A stretch of DNA of 64,000 nucleotides from Pegea sp. RAD2-039 (GCA_034620365.1 JAQGEQ010000091.1:496001-560000), one strand, 5' to 3'; positions 47,201-61,900 are shown, counted from the stretch's first letter. Notes: generated from the sequence alone by a model not told the origin. Numbers and translations are program-made.

Positions 47201-47639
47201 ATAATAAAAATTGTAATTCAATTATCTTCTTATCTTGTTTGTTGATTTTTTTATATTCTTTAATCATGTTGTATACTATTACAATCACTTTAATCAAGCT
47301 TATCAAAATAGTTAAGCCTGAAGTAAGTTTATTATTGCTTCAAATTTTCATATACGTGATTCGAAAAGGATGTAGCTTATTTTTAGATAAAATTTATAAC
47401 AGCAAACATAAATCAAACAAATTTATTTGAAAAATATCTGCAATTTATAAGATATTTTATCAAATCATCTGCAAATCATTTCAATTTTATCATTTAATCT
47501 AAAAACTCTTATCATCTTAGAAAATACTTTCAGTTGTAATCTATTATAATAGATATGTTCTTTTCATAAGTCTATCCTTTTTTACATTTCAATTCAAATG
47601 ATTGTACAGTTTCTAAAAATTTATTGCACTGTCCGATTT
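44231..47639. other. gene-poor AT-rich interval
   Basis: Long A/T runs, short chance open frames and no recognisable exon, RNA gene or transposon. A 63-codon hydrophobic open frame at 47239-47430 has no partner exons and reads like random AT-rich translation. Confidence 0.5.
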
Positions 47640-47883
47640 TCGAATTAGGTGACTTTAATGACGTCACATCTGTTCACTGAGAGAGATGTCGTGCTAGAGT
47701 TGTATACTAACTAAAAACAAAAAAAAGATCTGAAATAATGACGTCACCACTGTTGTTTTGCTGCCGCTAATTTTTATGATGCTGTAAGCTTTCTAGGTAG
47801 CTAGTGTTGCTTGTATTCGAGTAGCGATAAGAAACAACAGCTCTAAGCTCTCATATGGTGGTTAGTTGTTGACATACGCGTAG
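47640..47883 (+). promoter_or_regulatory. candidate promoter and non-coding first exon, perhaps of the septin gene
   Basis: An isolated, clearly less AT-rich island in the 44-53 kb desert. It has two full TGACGTCA sites 80 bp apart (47659-47666 and 47739-47746) and ends in a strong donor, TAG|gtaaga at 47884. The next good plus-strand acceptor that leads into coding sequence is the septin 5'-UTR acceptor ending at 53226. That would make a 5' intron of about 5.3 kb. This is inference. Another GC-richer patch near 49.92-50.05 kb is an alternative. Confidence 0.35.
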
Positions 47884-50800
47884 GTAAGACAGTATGTACT
47901 TTCGCTTAATTTCATTTCGTGCTTGATAGAGTAACGAGACTAGCATATAACATTGAGTATATTGTGTTTGCTGGTATTAAGGTATTTTGTTTCACTGTAT
48001 TTTAATTTGTACATTATAAGCATGAGTCTATTGTTGTGCATTTGATAATCTGCGGTTTTTAGATTAAAATGCTGATAAATAAGCAGTTCTTCTATTATTT
48101 TTTTATTTAGATTTATCACGTTTAAACCTTGCTTTTTTAAATGCAACATTTTTTATAGTTTTTTTAAGATGTGTTTTCAGAGTTAAAACTCATTTTTTCG
48201 ATTGTTTTTAAATCCTTAGTTTTTAAATTTGCTGACCAATTCAGTCAACTGTTTATAACAAGAATTTTATTTTCTATTTTTATTTATAAAACTTTATAAA
48301 TTAACAGTATCTTCAGAAATGATTTCTTCAAACTTTATTTTAGTATGAAACAGTTACAATAATTATTAATTAAATAAAGAATCTTTTTTTTGCATTAGGA
48401 CATTATTTGTTTATATCAAGTCCTTAAGCTGTCTCAACTGACTCAAAAAGTTTATAGTGCTTTTAAAACATTGCATCAAAAGATATGTTAAAAAATAAAG
48501 CTTACTCATGCATGGTAGAGTAAAAGAAAAAATTAAAAAGTTTGTAAAAACTCTAAACCAACATTTTTTTTTTGTAAGTTGAAAACTTTTTATTCTACTA
48601 ATTGTTTAAAGAACTAGAACAAAAATTGCCAATATAATGGCACGTAATAGGGAATTTAACTTGTTATAAAACTGTAAGTATAACGACAAATCAAATACCT
48701 GTTCACTTGCTTTAATTGAGTTGGCTGTTGAAACGCATCTTAAAACGTTTCAACAGGTCCTTTTAAAGTGAATACTTTTCTAGAAGAGTGTAATTGAACT
48801 TATAGCATCTATTTTTAGCATTGTTTTAAGAAATTTTGACTGTTATAAAAAATAATTTTCAGAGCAAAATACTATAAGCATGGTTAATGTTTTTAGATAG
48901 TAATGAGAAAACATTTATTGTTTAAATTGAAATATTTATGAGTGCGAAAGTGTAATTTGTAAAAAAGTTTTTAAAAAAATTCATAGAAAGTTTCTGTAAT
49001 AATTGTTGTTCAGATAACTACCAAATACACTTAAAGTTTATTCTAGAAACGAAAATAATTGTGCAAGACTTCATTGGTTGTGGTCATAATAAAAGCACGA
49101 GCAGTTATTTGCCTCTCATACAAGCTTTAATTACGTCAAAGAAGCAGAAAATTGAAAAATACTTTTAAATTGAAAAACTTGATATAAAAATAAAGTTTTG
49201 TTCGAAGTATTTTTCAGTGAAGACGATAATAGTTATAATTTAATTGATTTCATTAGTTTTAATTAACTTTAAAATTTTATTTTTTAATATATTCAATAGC
49301 TTTAAGAAACTATTGTCGTTTCCGCCTTTATATATGACCAGCTTACAATTTGTTAATTGCTTTGTTTTCAAGTTATAATTGTATTCAGAGCTTTTTGAAA
49401 TCAATTGATATTCATTCATAACAAATTATAAAACTAGTTGTGTTTTTTAACAAAACATTTAAAAGCTCATATGAATCACAATTTAATAGTAAAGGTGACA
49501 TTCTTTAACCAATTGTATTTTGCACTTTACAAAATAAGGGCTTTGTCTCTTTTTTCGCATATTACAAACTTTGTTGAAAGCTTTTTACTATCACAAGCTT
49601 AGCGTTAATTTAACTATTGTTTTGGCAATGTGCAGCTTCAGTCAGTTTGGTGCTCAAAGCCGCTAATTACATTCATAGCTACCAATACCGTTGACTAAAG
49701 CTTTGTTGGTAGATTAGCTAAGTTTTAAAAAACTTGTATCAAATTAAAATACTTTTAGTAGGAGACTATATTTTAAAGTTAGATTATAATTTCTTACATA
49801 CAAAAAAATATTTATCAATTCCAAAACATTTTTCATTTCTGATGTAATACAAATTTTTCAAAAGTAAAAAAACAACAACAAATCCTTTATTGTAAGTAGT
49901 TTTAGCAATACATAATTTGACTGGTGTCGCAACTGAACGTTCAACTCTAGCCATATCCGGTAACCGCCCGCTTAGCTCTGTCAGTCTATTCTGTTGCTTT
50001 ATGTGCTTGCAAAAGATTTTACTCGTTTAGTTTAGTTGAAGAAAGTTTAAATCAGCTTAAAAGATTGAAAGTTCCTTTTTAGGGGTAGTTTTTAGCTTGT
50101 AAGCCTTTTGGTTACTTTATAAGGAATAAGTACAAATTGAATCCAATTTATTTCTTAACAGTTGCCCAACGAAAACTTTTTATAAATTCTTTTTTGACTA
50201 ACAACTTAATTTATATAAGTTTTATAATCAAGATGAATTTGAAAATGTTTTTAAATATAATAATAGAAATTGTTTTAAAAAATCAATAGTTTTTATTGAT
50301 CGTGATAAAACAAACAAATTAACGCATGCAGTATTTTTTTTCTTTTTTAATGAGAGTTTTATTCGATTTAACAATTCTTTCTACTTTTTTGATTATTTAA
50401 AAAAATATTTTAAACATTTTGGTTTTGTTAAAGAATTTAAACTTATTTCAAATAATTACTTTGTGAGTTTACTTGAAAGCAGTCTATGGGAAATTATTTT
50501 CATTTATAAAAATACTAAGTTATTACTAATCTATGGTATTATGTTTACCCTAAATGACTTTTCGTAAATAGTTTACTACGTGGGAGAATTAAGAAATAGA
50601 ACTGCATTGTTCAGCTATTTACTAAGCTTCTATAACATATAAAATCTTAAATATGATTATCCAAAGGCTTTGAATGAAATGAAACCAAAATATGAAACAA
50701 ATTGTCTAGACATGGCTCTAGACAAAGCAAATCTGATAAATGCATTTGCACTTCTTTATATGAAAGAAAAAGTTGATCTGTTTAAAATTAAACTTGTAAC

Positions 50801-53225
50801 ATATAATCACATAACTACTATATGGAAATTACATTTAAGCAAGTCTTTGTAGAACAGCTATATAAAGTTTAAATTATTTTGCAGTCTTTGTTTGCAAGTT
50901 AAATTATTTCAAAATAAAATATGTCGATTTTTAAAATAACAAATATACTTGGTTTAATATTGTGTCTTCAAGATGTTTTTGCTTAGAAATCAAACAAATA
51001 ATATTTATAAGAATAGTAAAAATATTATTTCATGAGTTTTTTAGATTTATTTAAGCTATTTAATCTTATTTAAGATATATTTTTAGATTATTTTTTAAAT
51101 ATATATAAGAACAAACATGTACTAAACTTTAGATATATCTATTTCTTATTAATTTTATTTAATATGGTTATCATAAATAGTTTCTTATCTACTACAAGCT
51201 TAACAACTAATAATGATTCAAATACTACCAATTATATTGTGGATGTTTTCTTATAAATTTCGTAAAAACATTTTATGTTTTAAGCATACTAATTTTGAAC
51301 TAATTTTCATTTTAACAACCTCTTCTTACTCAATAATTTCAAAACAATTTTAATTAATATCTTAATTTATGTATATAAATTTCACTGAATTCGTTGAATT
51401 ATATCTAAAGTATTACTTTAACTAAAGTATTTTTTGTCAATTTATTTAAACAGCTCGAAATAATTCTTACATATATGTTTGAAATAAGATATAGAAAATT
51501 ACAATAACCTTGTTGTTCTAATACTTTATCATAAAAGTATTTCTCATAGAAAAGAATTAATTTAAATTAGAATATTCAAAGTAGCCACAGTACTTTTATT
51601 AGAGCAACGATAACGAGCTGATTATTCAATTACAGAAAATTCAGATGAAAAGTTAGTTTTTGATATATGCAACATTATTTTTTTATTTTTCATAGCTTTT
51701 ATTGTATTTAAATGACAGAACAACAAATACAGTGCAAGCTTAGAAAGGTCACTAATAAATTTTCTGTTCAAAACAACAAAATTTCATGCTAAGGTGTGGG
51801 TGGAAATTTTAATAGATAAATTATTTCTTAATCTTCAAAAGTATCATCTAGGAAATTTATTTAGAATTTCAAACTATAATCTGCAGTAAACTATTTGATT
51901 TATAATGATGTTGTCTAGAGTATTTGATGCTAAATTGATTTATATTTATTTATAGTTGTATATTGTCATTTTATATCTCTAGAGACAATATCAAACTGTA
52001 TAAATTGCTGTATCTGTATTTACAAATAGCTTTCTACATGCTTGACATCACAGCTAGACTAATACTAAATTCCTAAGTTTTTAACAATTATTCTTTTTAG
52101 CGTTAACTATTTTATACTTAAATTTATATACTTAGTATTTAATAATTTAGATAATGCGATTAATTTAAGTAAACCAATAGAACAAAGATGAAGATTTTAG
52201 AGTTTCGTAAATTGTTTGAAACTATGTCTTTTTTAAAAGCAGATAAACGATTAATTATTAGCGGTTTATTCTTTTCCAGAAATTAGAATATTATTGTTAC
52301 ACTATGAATACTTATACTATTATTTTTGTTATACCATATCAAAATAATAACATTTATAGTATTGATACACAAGTTTAAGAGAACAAATTACATAAGTAGT
52401 ATCATCATTTATTATTTTATATCTTTGTATACTTTTATCAAATATAAATAATATATAAATAACTTAATCATTTTAAAATTATAAACAAATTTACTAGGAA
52501 GTATCTTTTAAGTTTAGATTCCTTTCTAAGATATAAAAACTTGCTTTTCTCTTTTATGTATTGAGAACTAACTTATTTGTTATCTAATCTGTTTCACCCG
52601 AAAATATATAAGCAACAAATTATTTTAAGTTGTAAAATGAAATCATTGTATTTTCTCAAGTACCTTTTAAGCATGGAGAACTTAAAAAGTATCGCATCTC
52701 AACAAATTATTTAAAATAAGATTAGGTTTTTGGTGAAGAAGAAAGTAAGCAAATTTTGGTTAGATACTTTTCACAAGCAAGTTAATCTTAGTAATTTTAC
52801 AATAAATTAAGTAATATTATGAAAGTTACTTTTATAAATATTTTAGATTTTCGTTTTACTTTGCTTTATTTTTGATGTTTACTGAATTTTTTAAATTGAC
52901 GGCAGATATTTTGACTGATAGCTCTAATAACCTGTATTAAAGTTTCAATTTAAGAACAGTTGGGAGATTAGTCTAACTTTATTCAGTCTTGGTCGGTTTT
53001 AATAAACATTTTTATTACTTGTTATTATTTTAAAAATAGTTGGTTTAATATAAAAATTGTTTGTTCAAACTTTTATTACTTAGTATAAACATTGTTTTTT
53101 ATTCTACTTTTTAGAAACATAACAACTTTAATTTTTATTCTCAGGCTAGACTTAGAGCTGTACTTATGATATTCAGTTACTACCAAGTACATTTTACTTT
53201 TCTCACTGTTTTCTGCTTTCTTGCA
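47884..53225. other. gene-poor interval or 5' intron upstream of the septin coding region
   Basis: No coding exon is recognised. There are two slightly GC-richer patches, 49.62-49.70 kb and 49.92-50.05 kb. Everything else is AT-rich low-complexity sequence. A 60-codon open frame at 50670-50852 has no family resemblance. Confidence 0.45.
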
Positions 53226-53279
53226 GTTTTAGAAACTTTTATTTTTGATTTTGAGTAATATCAACCTGGTATTTCTAAG

Positions 53280-56200
53280 ATGAAAGGACAAGAAACTACT
53301 TTAGAAGGATATGTTGGTATTGATACATTAACTGAGCAAATCAGAAAAAAAGCTCTCCGCAGAGGGTTTGAGTTTAATATCATGGTTGTAGGTTTGTACA
53401 CTAAGTTTAATACACTTTTTCAAGTCATGCCCTTTTTTACTAACATTTAAATGTTTTCTTAATCTTTAGGAGGATCTGGACTTGGAAAGTCTACCTTAGT
53501 GAACACAATTTTCAAATCTAAAGTTAGTAGAAGTACATGCAAGCCGGAAGATTATATAACTCCTAAAACTGTAGAAATCAAATCAATCAGTCATGGTATG
53601 TTTCAGTAGATGTTGTGTTCTTACCCGACAAGCCTTAGTGAGGCTTTATAAAAAGCAAATTCTCTATTTTAGTTTTTTCTATCTAAGTCAAAACTTTTGG
53701 TTGTAACACAATAGTTAATCTATTTCCGTTTTAAATAGTATTTTTCCTGTCAAGTAATATATCATATTTTTCTTTTGTTATAAAAATGAATTAAATTACT
53801 ACCTTTTAAAGCATCTTACATAATATAACCAAAATTTATTTTTAAAGTCTGTTTAAAAAAGCACAAAGTTGTTAGAAACATTTGAATAACAAGTAAAAAA
53901 TAAACTTTTTTGTTTAAAACTTGCATAAATAAAAGCTTTGATAATAATATAGAATTTTAAATGTTGTATTATTCATTTTGTAATATCACTTTTATTTTCA
54001 GTGATTGAAGAAAAAGGAATCAGACTGAAATTGACAGTAACAGACACACCTGGCTTTGGTGATCATATTGACAATTCAGAATGGTATGTGTTATAAATAA
54101 GATTGTTTGTGACAATGCTATAATTTTTAATTTAATTTATAGTCTGTTAAAATTGAATTAAAAGTTTATAGTTGTATAAAAATTATGAAATACATTATTA
54201 TGTTTTCTGAATATTATTAAAGTTCTAAAAATTTTTTTAAAATTTATAGAAACAAGTCATTTAAATAGTTGTTTTTAAATGAGAGTAAAAATAAACAACA
54301 TTAGCAACAAATTTAATGCCAATGTCTGGTAAAATAACAAATGTCTCTGCATTTTTTTATCAGAAAAATAGAATCTTTTAAAATGTCGTAATAAGAAAAC
54401 GATTTTATTTGTTATTAAAATCGTATAATAATTTTGACTTTATAAACTTTAAAACTTAATTGAGACTGTAATTAAGACAACAAATTACAAATTAATCAGC
54501 TTTTTACTCAAGTTTACTTCTTATAATATGAAATTCTGTCTACTCAGTAATTTTCAGTTAATTTTTCTTTCCATAATAAAAGAAAGTGTATGCAGTAACT
54601 GATTTATATATTTTAGAAGATCTGAATAACTTTTAAAATATCAATTATTCAGTGAACAAACTTATTATTTTAAACTTTAAGCTAATTGATTTCTTTCATT
54701 CAGCTGGTTGCCTATCGTCCAATATATTAATTCACAATATGAAAAGTATATGAGCGACGAAATCTCTATCAAAAGAAGCAAAAGTATCCCAGATACCAGA
54801 GTCCATTGCTGCGTATACTTTATACCTCCGTCTGGTCATTCGTAAGTTTATTATTTAGAATATAGTTAGATGGTTAAATTGTAAAATGCTCACAACATTT
54901 TCATAAGTAGCCTAAAAAGCAACTTATAAGCTGCAAAGAAATCCCATTTTGTTAGTTGTAGACAAAGATTAAATTTTATTCTATAAACTTTGAACAATAG
55001 TAATGTAGTTTTTCCGGATGTGACGTAGTAAATATTTTTTGAGTGAGTCATAAGTGTTCAAATGGATAGAGTATCTAATTGATATGGGTACCATAAAATT
55101 CGCTGACCTTTTTATCGATTTTTTTTCTCTCGAAAATTGCTTTGGATTGTATTAAGATAGATTTATTTTGATTTAAAGGAATGAAACTGTAATTTAAATT
55201 GCATTTTTCTAATATTAAAGCTATCAATGACCAAATAAGAGATTTTGATTACTTAAAAAATGTACATTCTAATATTATGCACCAAAACATTCTGATCATT
55301 TTACATTTGTAAGTTTAAAAAATAAACCTTTCGTATCTGTGAGCTTTTTAGTCAACTCTTGTAAAAACGAAGCCTCATAAAAAGTTTACAAAATTCGGTT
55401 TCTATCTAATTGAGAATTATCTATGATTCTTATATTTAATTTACTTCATTTTTTGCTTGAATTTAGAACATTTAGTTTTAGTTTTCAACAACTAATCTAC
55501 TACTACAGTATACTTGTTCACCTTTCACATTGAATCAAACCATTTTTCATACTTCAATCAAATCATTTCAATCTACACCACATCACCTTAAGCCTGTTTG
55601 CTTTTTCGATAAAGCTTCACTTTTCGCGTAAACGCTTCTACTAAGTTGCAAATAAATAAAAAGAACTGTGAGTGCTGACGTACCAAACGTGTTTTAGTCT
55701 GCTATTCACCCAGGCATACACGTATCTCGACAGTTACCGTTGTAACTTAAAGCTCTGAATTTCTCAATACATTTAGAGCATTGTGAACAAAACTTAGACT
55801 AACAAAGTGTCTGAGTTTATGTCTTGTAGTTTAACAAACTTATAAACTAGTTGGACAATAAGATAATCTTTCTGTCAATATTATCTGCTGTGTGAAAAAC
55901 GCTTATTTTTTGTGCAAATGCTAGAAATAATATTTTTATTACCAGACTTCGACCAGTTGATATTGAAGCTATGAAGAGGCTGGTTGAAGTTGTTAATGTT
56001 GTTCCAGTAATTGCTAAAGCTGATTCAATGACCATGACTGAACGGCAAGAGTTCCGCCGTCGAGTTAGTCTTATTTTACTGCAGCTCAACTTTTACTAGC
56101 AACTATATTTTACGTTTTTTATTATTGAATAGTGATTTAAATACATTATTTTCCAGAATATATTTACACAAATACTTCATAAATATAGATTTAATTCGTT

Positions 56201-58808
56201 ATATAGAATTTATTTTTAAATGCTGGGAAGTTATTTCAATTTTTTATGTTGTAAACACTTTTTCTACTTATTACCAAATACTACAACTTGACTAGAATCT
56301 TAGAAAATCATTTAAAATATAAAATAAGTTTGTAAAAAAACAGAAAACTTAGATTTTTTAAAGATTTTCTGATGACACATTTTTTGCAGATCCAGCAAGA
56401 TTTAAAAGATCATGGAATCCGTGTTTACCCTGATATTGACAACGAAGAGTCAGACAACGAAGATGAAACCAGCTCCAAAAGCGAAATTTTGGTGAGTCTT
56501 TATGTTTAAGTGAAGCGTAAAACTTTCCTACCAAAGTATAAGAACAAAGTTGAGTTTGATGTAGTCATCTATCAATGTCACTAATTCTTTAAGATCTTAC
56601 AGTTATTTTGTTTTTGTTCACATATATAAATGATTATTGATCAGTTGATTGTCATAGAAAAAGATTTGATTTGTTCAATCATGAATTTATTTCGAAATTT
56701 CATAATTTTTTTATGTGTATCTTTAGTAAAAGCTCGAGGTCACGTCAGATTCAATAAAATGTGATAATTTGAAAACTAACCTATCACGTCTTGAAACAAA
56801 TGTCATTCTAATATCTAACTTTCATGACAAAATTTTGATAAAAAATACTAAATAAAATTTATTTTCTTTCTTATATTAATTTTAAATTAAAAAAGAAAAA
56901 GAAGCTATACTGAAAATTATGTAGAGAATCTATGAAACTTTTGTTTTTAAAACATTCTAATTTATTTCCAGCAGTTACAAACAAAATAGTTTTATTTTGT
57001 CAAATATTGATAAATGAAAATTTGATTTATTTCTGGATGGAAAATATTCAGCAAGAAAAGTTTGTGGTCAAATACCTATTAAAGAAGTAATGTTGGTTTT
57101 CGAGAGAAAGCTAATATTTACATGCAGGCTGTTTCAAAAGCTTATATAAACTCTCATGTAAATAGAAAACTATTATTAACTTATCCAGTTTTAAATTTAA
57201 AAATTTTCCCAAAGTGGGCTTGTAACACAAAAAATAAATAAGTTTGAAGCTAGGTTCTGTGTTTTAGTGGAAAAGCAGAAAATTTAGTACTAACTATTAT
57301 ATTCCATTTAATAAAAGTCTTTTCACAAATGTTAAATTCATATTTGTTTATCTTATTCAAAATAGCAAAGTTGAAAATTAATTCAAAAAATTGATTAAAA
57401 GTTTATTTACAGTCGACTGTCCAATGATTAAGTAGCAAATAAAAACTTGTCTAATGTGATGTTTTAAAAATATTATTCAAAATAGCCCAGTTAAACTGAT
57501 TCATCTTGAAAATTATCTAAAGTTATTATTTTGAATTAAGGAAGTAATATAAGTTGATGATTGGGAAAAAAAGCTTTGGTTAAAACTCTAATTTTTATGC
57601 TATCAGTTGTTTGGATTTTATCGCTGTTTTAACTTTTATGAAAAATAAATCCTTTCAAAAATTTCTTCAAAATACAATCAGTACATATACTCATCTCTGT
57701 TTCCTGTTGGGACTATTTCAGAGCCGAATACCATTTGCTGTAGTTGGTTCCACCACAATGCATCATGTAAATGGAACCAGTGTCTTGGGACGCAAGACAT
57801 TTTGGGGAGTAGTACAAGTGGAAAATGAAGATCACTGTGAATTTGCTCATCTTAGAAACATGATCATCAGGTGAATAATCTTATTTGAAATATGATTCAA
57901 TCAGTATCAACATGACTCATGTTTAGTTTTAATAGCATAGACTAACAACTTATTTTGTTTTTATTATTCAAGGTGAATAAACAAATTTTTGTTGTTCTTG
58001 TAACTTGAAATAAAAAAAAAACTCATGGACACTTTAAACTTTCAAAGAGAAAAGTTTTGTTATCACTATTATCATTTTTATCAAATATCTTGTTTTTTCT
58101 TTCTTTACTTAAAGTTATTTTATTATTCTTTTAGTTTAAAAGGTAATTTGTTCAATAAATTAAACTTTTTGTCAGCTACCTACACTTTGTAGTTGTGTGA
58201 TAATCTATTTGAAGTGCCCTTATGTCTGAAGTACAAGTCTTTCAATGTTAAGTCAATAAGGGATCTTTATTATTTTTCAGTTTTTATCAGCTAAAATATT
58301 TTATGATTCAGCTACACAAAGTTTATAATAATTTATAGCTGTAGCTATTTTAAAATCTAATTTTTAAGTCACGTGCTAATCTCTAATATTTTTGTTTTTT
58401 TCATCTGACTATTGATAAATTATTTTAGTTTAAGTATTTTTAAAATATGAGCTTTTGATCGACTTGAAAGTTGTTTATTTTGTTTACAGAACTCATTTAC
58501 AAGATTTGAAAGAAGTCACTGCTCAGATTCATTACGAAAATTATCGACATAAACGCCTGAAGCTGGTATCTAATGTCCCCTTGGAAACAGTGTGTTCTAC
58601 TGTTCCTTCACCACTAGCAACGTTGCCTTCTGATGTTGAAATGAAAACTGCAAGCAATAAGCAACCAAAATTGAGTCATAACAATTGCAAAAACAACAAC
58701 TACCCTACACCAACCAGAAAACCACAACATCAATCAACACCGATTTCAAATGGTTCTAAAAATGGTTTAGAACGGTCTAAGTTATCCAGTAATAGTAACA
58801 ACATTTGA
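53280..58808 (+). CDS. septin, SEPT3/SEPT9/SEPT12 group
   Basis: GTP-binding protein of septin filaments, which act in cytokinesis and cortical organisation. Exons: 53280-53391, 53470-53595, 54002-54083, 54704-54841, 55946-56063, 56390-56491, 57722-57870, 58490-58808; 1146 nt, 381 aa, one frame. G1 is GGSGLGKST (split by intron 1), G3 is DTPGFGD, G4 is AKAD. Further blocks are [53 protein letters not shown] and [14 protein letters not shown]. These match the SEPT9 branch better than the SEPT2, 6 or 7 branches. Its N-terminus is short, unlike long vertebrate SEPT9 forms, and no long C-terminal coiled coil follows, as expected for this group. The C-terminal 70 residues are Lys/Asn/Pro/Ser-rich and unlike other septins. 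A splice acceptor ends at 53226, 54 nt before the ATG, so the 5' UTR is spliced. Confidence 0.95.
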
Positions 58809-58934
58809 TTTTTCTCTTTGTCAAACTCATGTCTCTTGCTGAATATAAAAATGTTTTCTTTCATAGCCTGTGACTGCGGTGGAAAATGTTTATAAGTTTC
58901 TATTTTATTATCTTTCTTATGAATTGATTTAGTA

Positions 58935-58940
58935 AATAAA
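58935..58940 (+). terminator. candidate poly(A) signal of the septin gene
   Basis: First AATAAA after the stop, 127 nt downstream, followed by AGAATTG. The context AATAAAAGA is shared with the first signals of the PMPCB, kinase and PTPN23 genes. Confidence 0.5.
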
Positions 58941-61900
58941 AGAATTGTTAGATATAGTAATGAACAAGTTAGTTCTAATAGTTGTTTCTGTCACTTTGCA
59001 CTGCCCGATTATGACTCACTACTGGGCAGAAAATGTGACCTTGAAAAAAAAATTCTAATTTCAAAAATAAAACGTTTTGAGATAATCTCAATTCAATTTT
59101 TTCTGCATCTTCTTGATATTATACTTTTTCATTTTTTTTCTTTTTCATTAGTAAGTTTTATCGCTTTGAAATGTTTGTATTTTTTGATCAGAATATTTTT
59201 GTCTCCAATTTAGTTGAAAGAATATTGAGATAAATGTAAAATGATTTTGATTAAAAACACATAATCCAGAAATAAATGTAAGTAAATGTCGTTTTATGAC
59301 TCAACAATTTTTACATTTATCCACCTGAAACATCATAATTGGCAAAACAGATATTTTGAACAAGAAATATATGAATCATTCTATTTATAAGCGTAAATTT
59401 CTAAGGAAACTGTTTATCATAATCCAGAAAAGTCATTCATTATCTTGTTCTTTCATTTTCATTTTCCATAAACACTTTATGAGTTGTATTTCACCTCGAT
59501 GCAATAGTTTATAAACGATTTATACGCAAATGTAGCGTACATATTAACCACTTTTATTTTCTATTACCCTTTAATCATTGAAAGTCATATTTGATTCAAA
59601 TATTTTTGAAAATGATTCAAAATGTATTAAGAAAGTCCAATAAAAGTGAAGAAAGGTATTACACAGAGCTTTTAAGTTTTTTTGACAATTTATTTTACAG
59701 TAATTTATAAGATGCAGTTTCAATTAAATTTGATAGCTAACCTGACTCAGTTACTCTATAATGTTTCTATGTTCATTATTAAAATACAATATAAGTTTAA
59801 GCTTAGTTGCCAGCAACAAATTATGTTGATGTAAAATAACTTTTTATTTGGGCAACCATTGAAACATAATTTCAGTTTTATAAAAACAAAGTAATAAGAC
59901 TTTGTAAACCACTAATAGTTTACTTCATCATTTGAACTTGGTGATATCAAAATTTAGTTATAATTTATTTTTGTTATGAGCCAACTAATGTGAACTTACA
60001 ACTTTAAATTGCTGATTTGTATTTAGTAAACAAAAACATCAACGTTTCAAGATTAGTAATTGAGAATAATATCTTGACTATTTTAAATTAATTAGAATAA
60101 ACTTTGCAAACGCAGTGATTCATATTTGAAATAAATTTTAGATATAGCCATATGTTTTGTGGTTTTACCAGAAATATCATTCTTTAGTAACATAAATATA
60201 TCTTCTTTAGTAACAGACTGTCGATAATTTAATTACTGACTTTTTTTAAAGCATATGTTTTTCAGTTGTAGAAAATATCATAGATATGAAGTTATTTTTG
60301 TTTTATTTCTAAACTCTTAAAATCTTTTATCTATTTTTGAATTTAGCAAAAGCCAATTATTGTGATTTTAATTAATTACAACAAACTGCGAGAATAAATT
60401 TGACTTCTGAATAACTGAAAATATATTCCGCTGAAACTTATAGCAACAAACTCTTACTTTTCTTTCCAGTTTCTCTGAACAATTTTCATATTTCACTTAA
60501 ATATATTTAACCTAAAAAGTCGAATTGAAAAGAGTTTTGACAGTAAACTGATTTATCAAAGTTTTTGTGATTTCAGATATAGATTAGATTAAAACGATGA
60601 AGCAAAGTGAAGTACATAATACATTTAGAAAAATATGTTATTTTTAAAAACATTCTTTTTAATCTATAGAATTTTACAATTGTATTCAAAATATTTGGAT
60701 TAAATACTTCTTATTATAAATTATTATGTTAACAATAATACATCAATTTTAAAACAGAATATTTAATCATTAATAAATCAGAAAGCTAACTGAAATCCAG
60801 TTCTACTTTTACCAGTGTTTGAAGCCAGATATATCTAGACATATATACTATATATAGCACTATATATATACTATCTTGACATATATACATAGATTAAACT
60901 ATTTTGAAAATTTGAAAATGTAGTAGTGGCCAAACATATTATAAAAAACTGAAAAAGTTTCTTATAAATCTGTCTCATTTCTTAGAAATTGAAATAAAAT
61001 TGTTTGAAATAATTTTTAAAAATCTTTGAAAAAGAAAACAAAACAGTTATGAGTAAACTTTTTGTGTATGTTTTAAAAACTAAGTTCTTGAACGTTTTTA
61101 CAAAGTTGTCTATCAAACTATAAGTGAAATTTATCCAAAATTATAAAACCAAGAAGGTATAATCACATAAATAATCAAAAAGAAAATGATTAATGAACTG
61201 AAGATAAAAGAAATTAGATAAATAAGTTAATCTAATTATAACAACACGTATTCAGTATAGAAATTAAAGTTAGTTTCGAAGTTAACCCTATTTCTAAAAT
61301 TTGATTACAGATTATGGATTGTATTAACTGGATTCATAAAGCTTTATTTAATAAATTTAAACTCTTGAATTTGTTATTGAATCACTTAAAAAATCACTGG
61401 TAAAAATTAACAATTATATTTTCTTTGAATTATCTAAGTGATGTTAAGAGCATTGAAAAATTAGAAGACCTATAGGAATGCAGCAAATATAAATTTCAAA
61501 TATTTGCAAATATATAATATTGTTACATAAAATAAAAGTAAATCTCTATGATATTTTACTAACTAGGAACAAAGTATAACATCCAGACTATTATTCAATA
61601 CATCTTTTTCTCTCTTACAGTTTGTATAATTTTAATTTCTCTTTACTGCCAGCTAGCGGTAGTTAAATTTTATTTTATAACAAAGCAATTAGCATACTAG
61701 TCAGTATTGAATAATTATATACGACTATTCTATATAGTAAAAATATAAAAGTGTTTATTATATGAATGTAATTCTACGAATATTTCATTTTCAAATAAGC
61801 TTTAATCAAGAATAAAACCATTTCTTTAAACAATAAAAGGTTCTAATTTATTAAAAAAAAACTTGTTGAAATGAATAATTATGCTATGTGCAACTTTAAA

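Noticed and set aside
47239..47430. 63-codon Ile/Leu-rich open frame
   Set aside because: Composition equals translated AT-rich noise; no homologue recognised and no partner exons.
44000..53000. Search for an additional protein gene in the large gap
   Set aside because: No splice-compatible, family-like exon was found on either strand by eye. A gene with very short exons could still have been missed.
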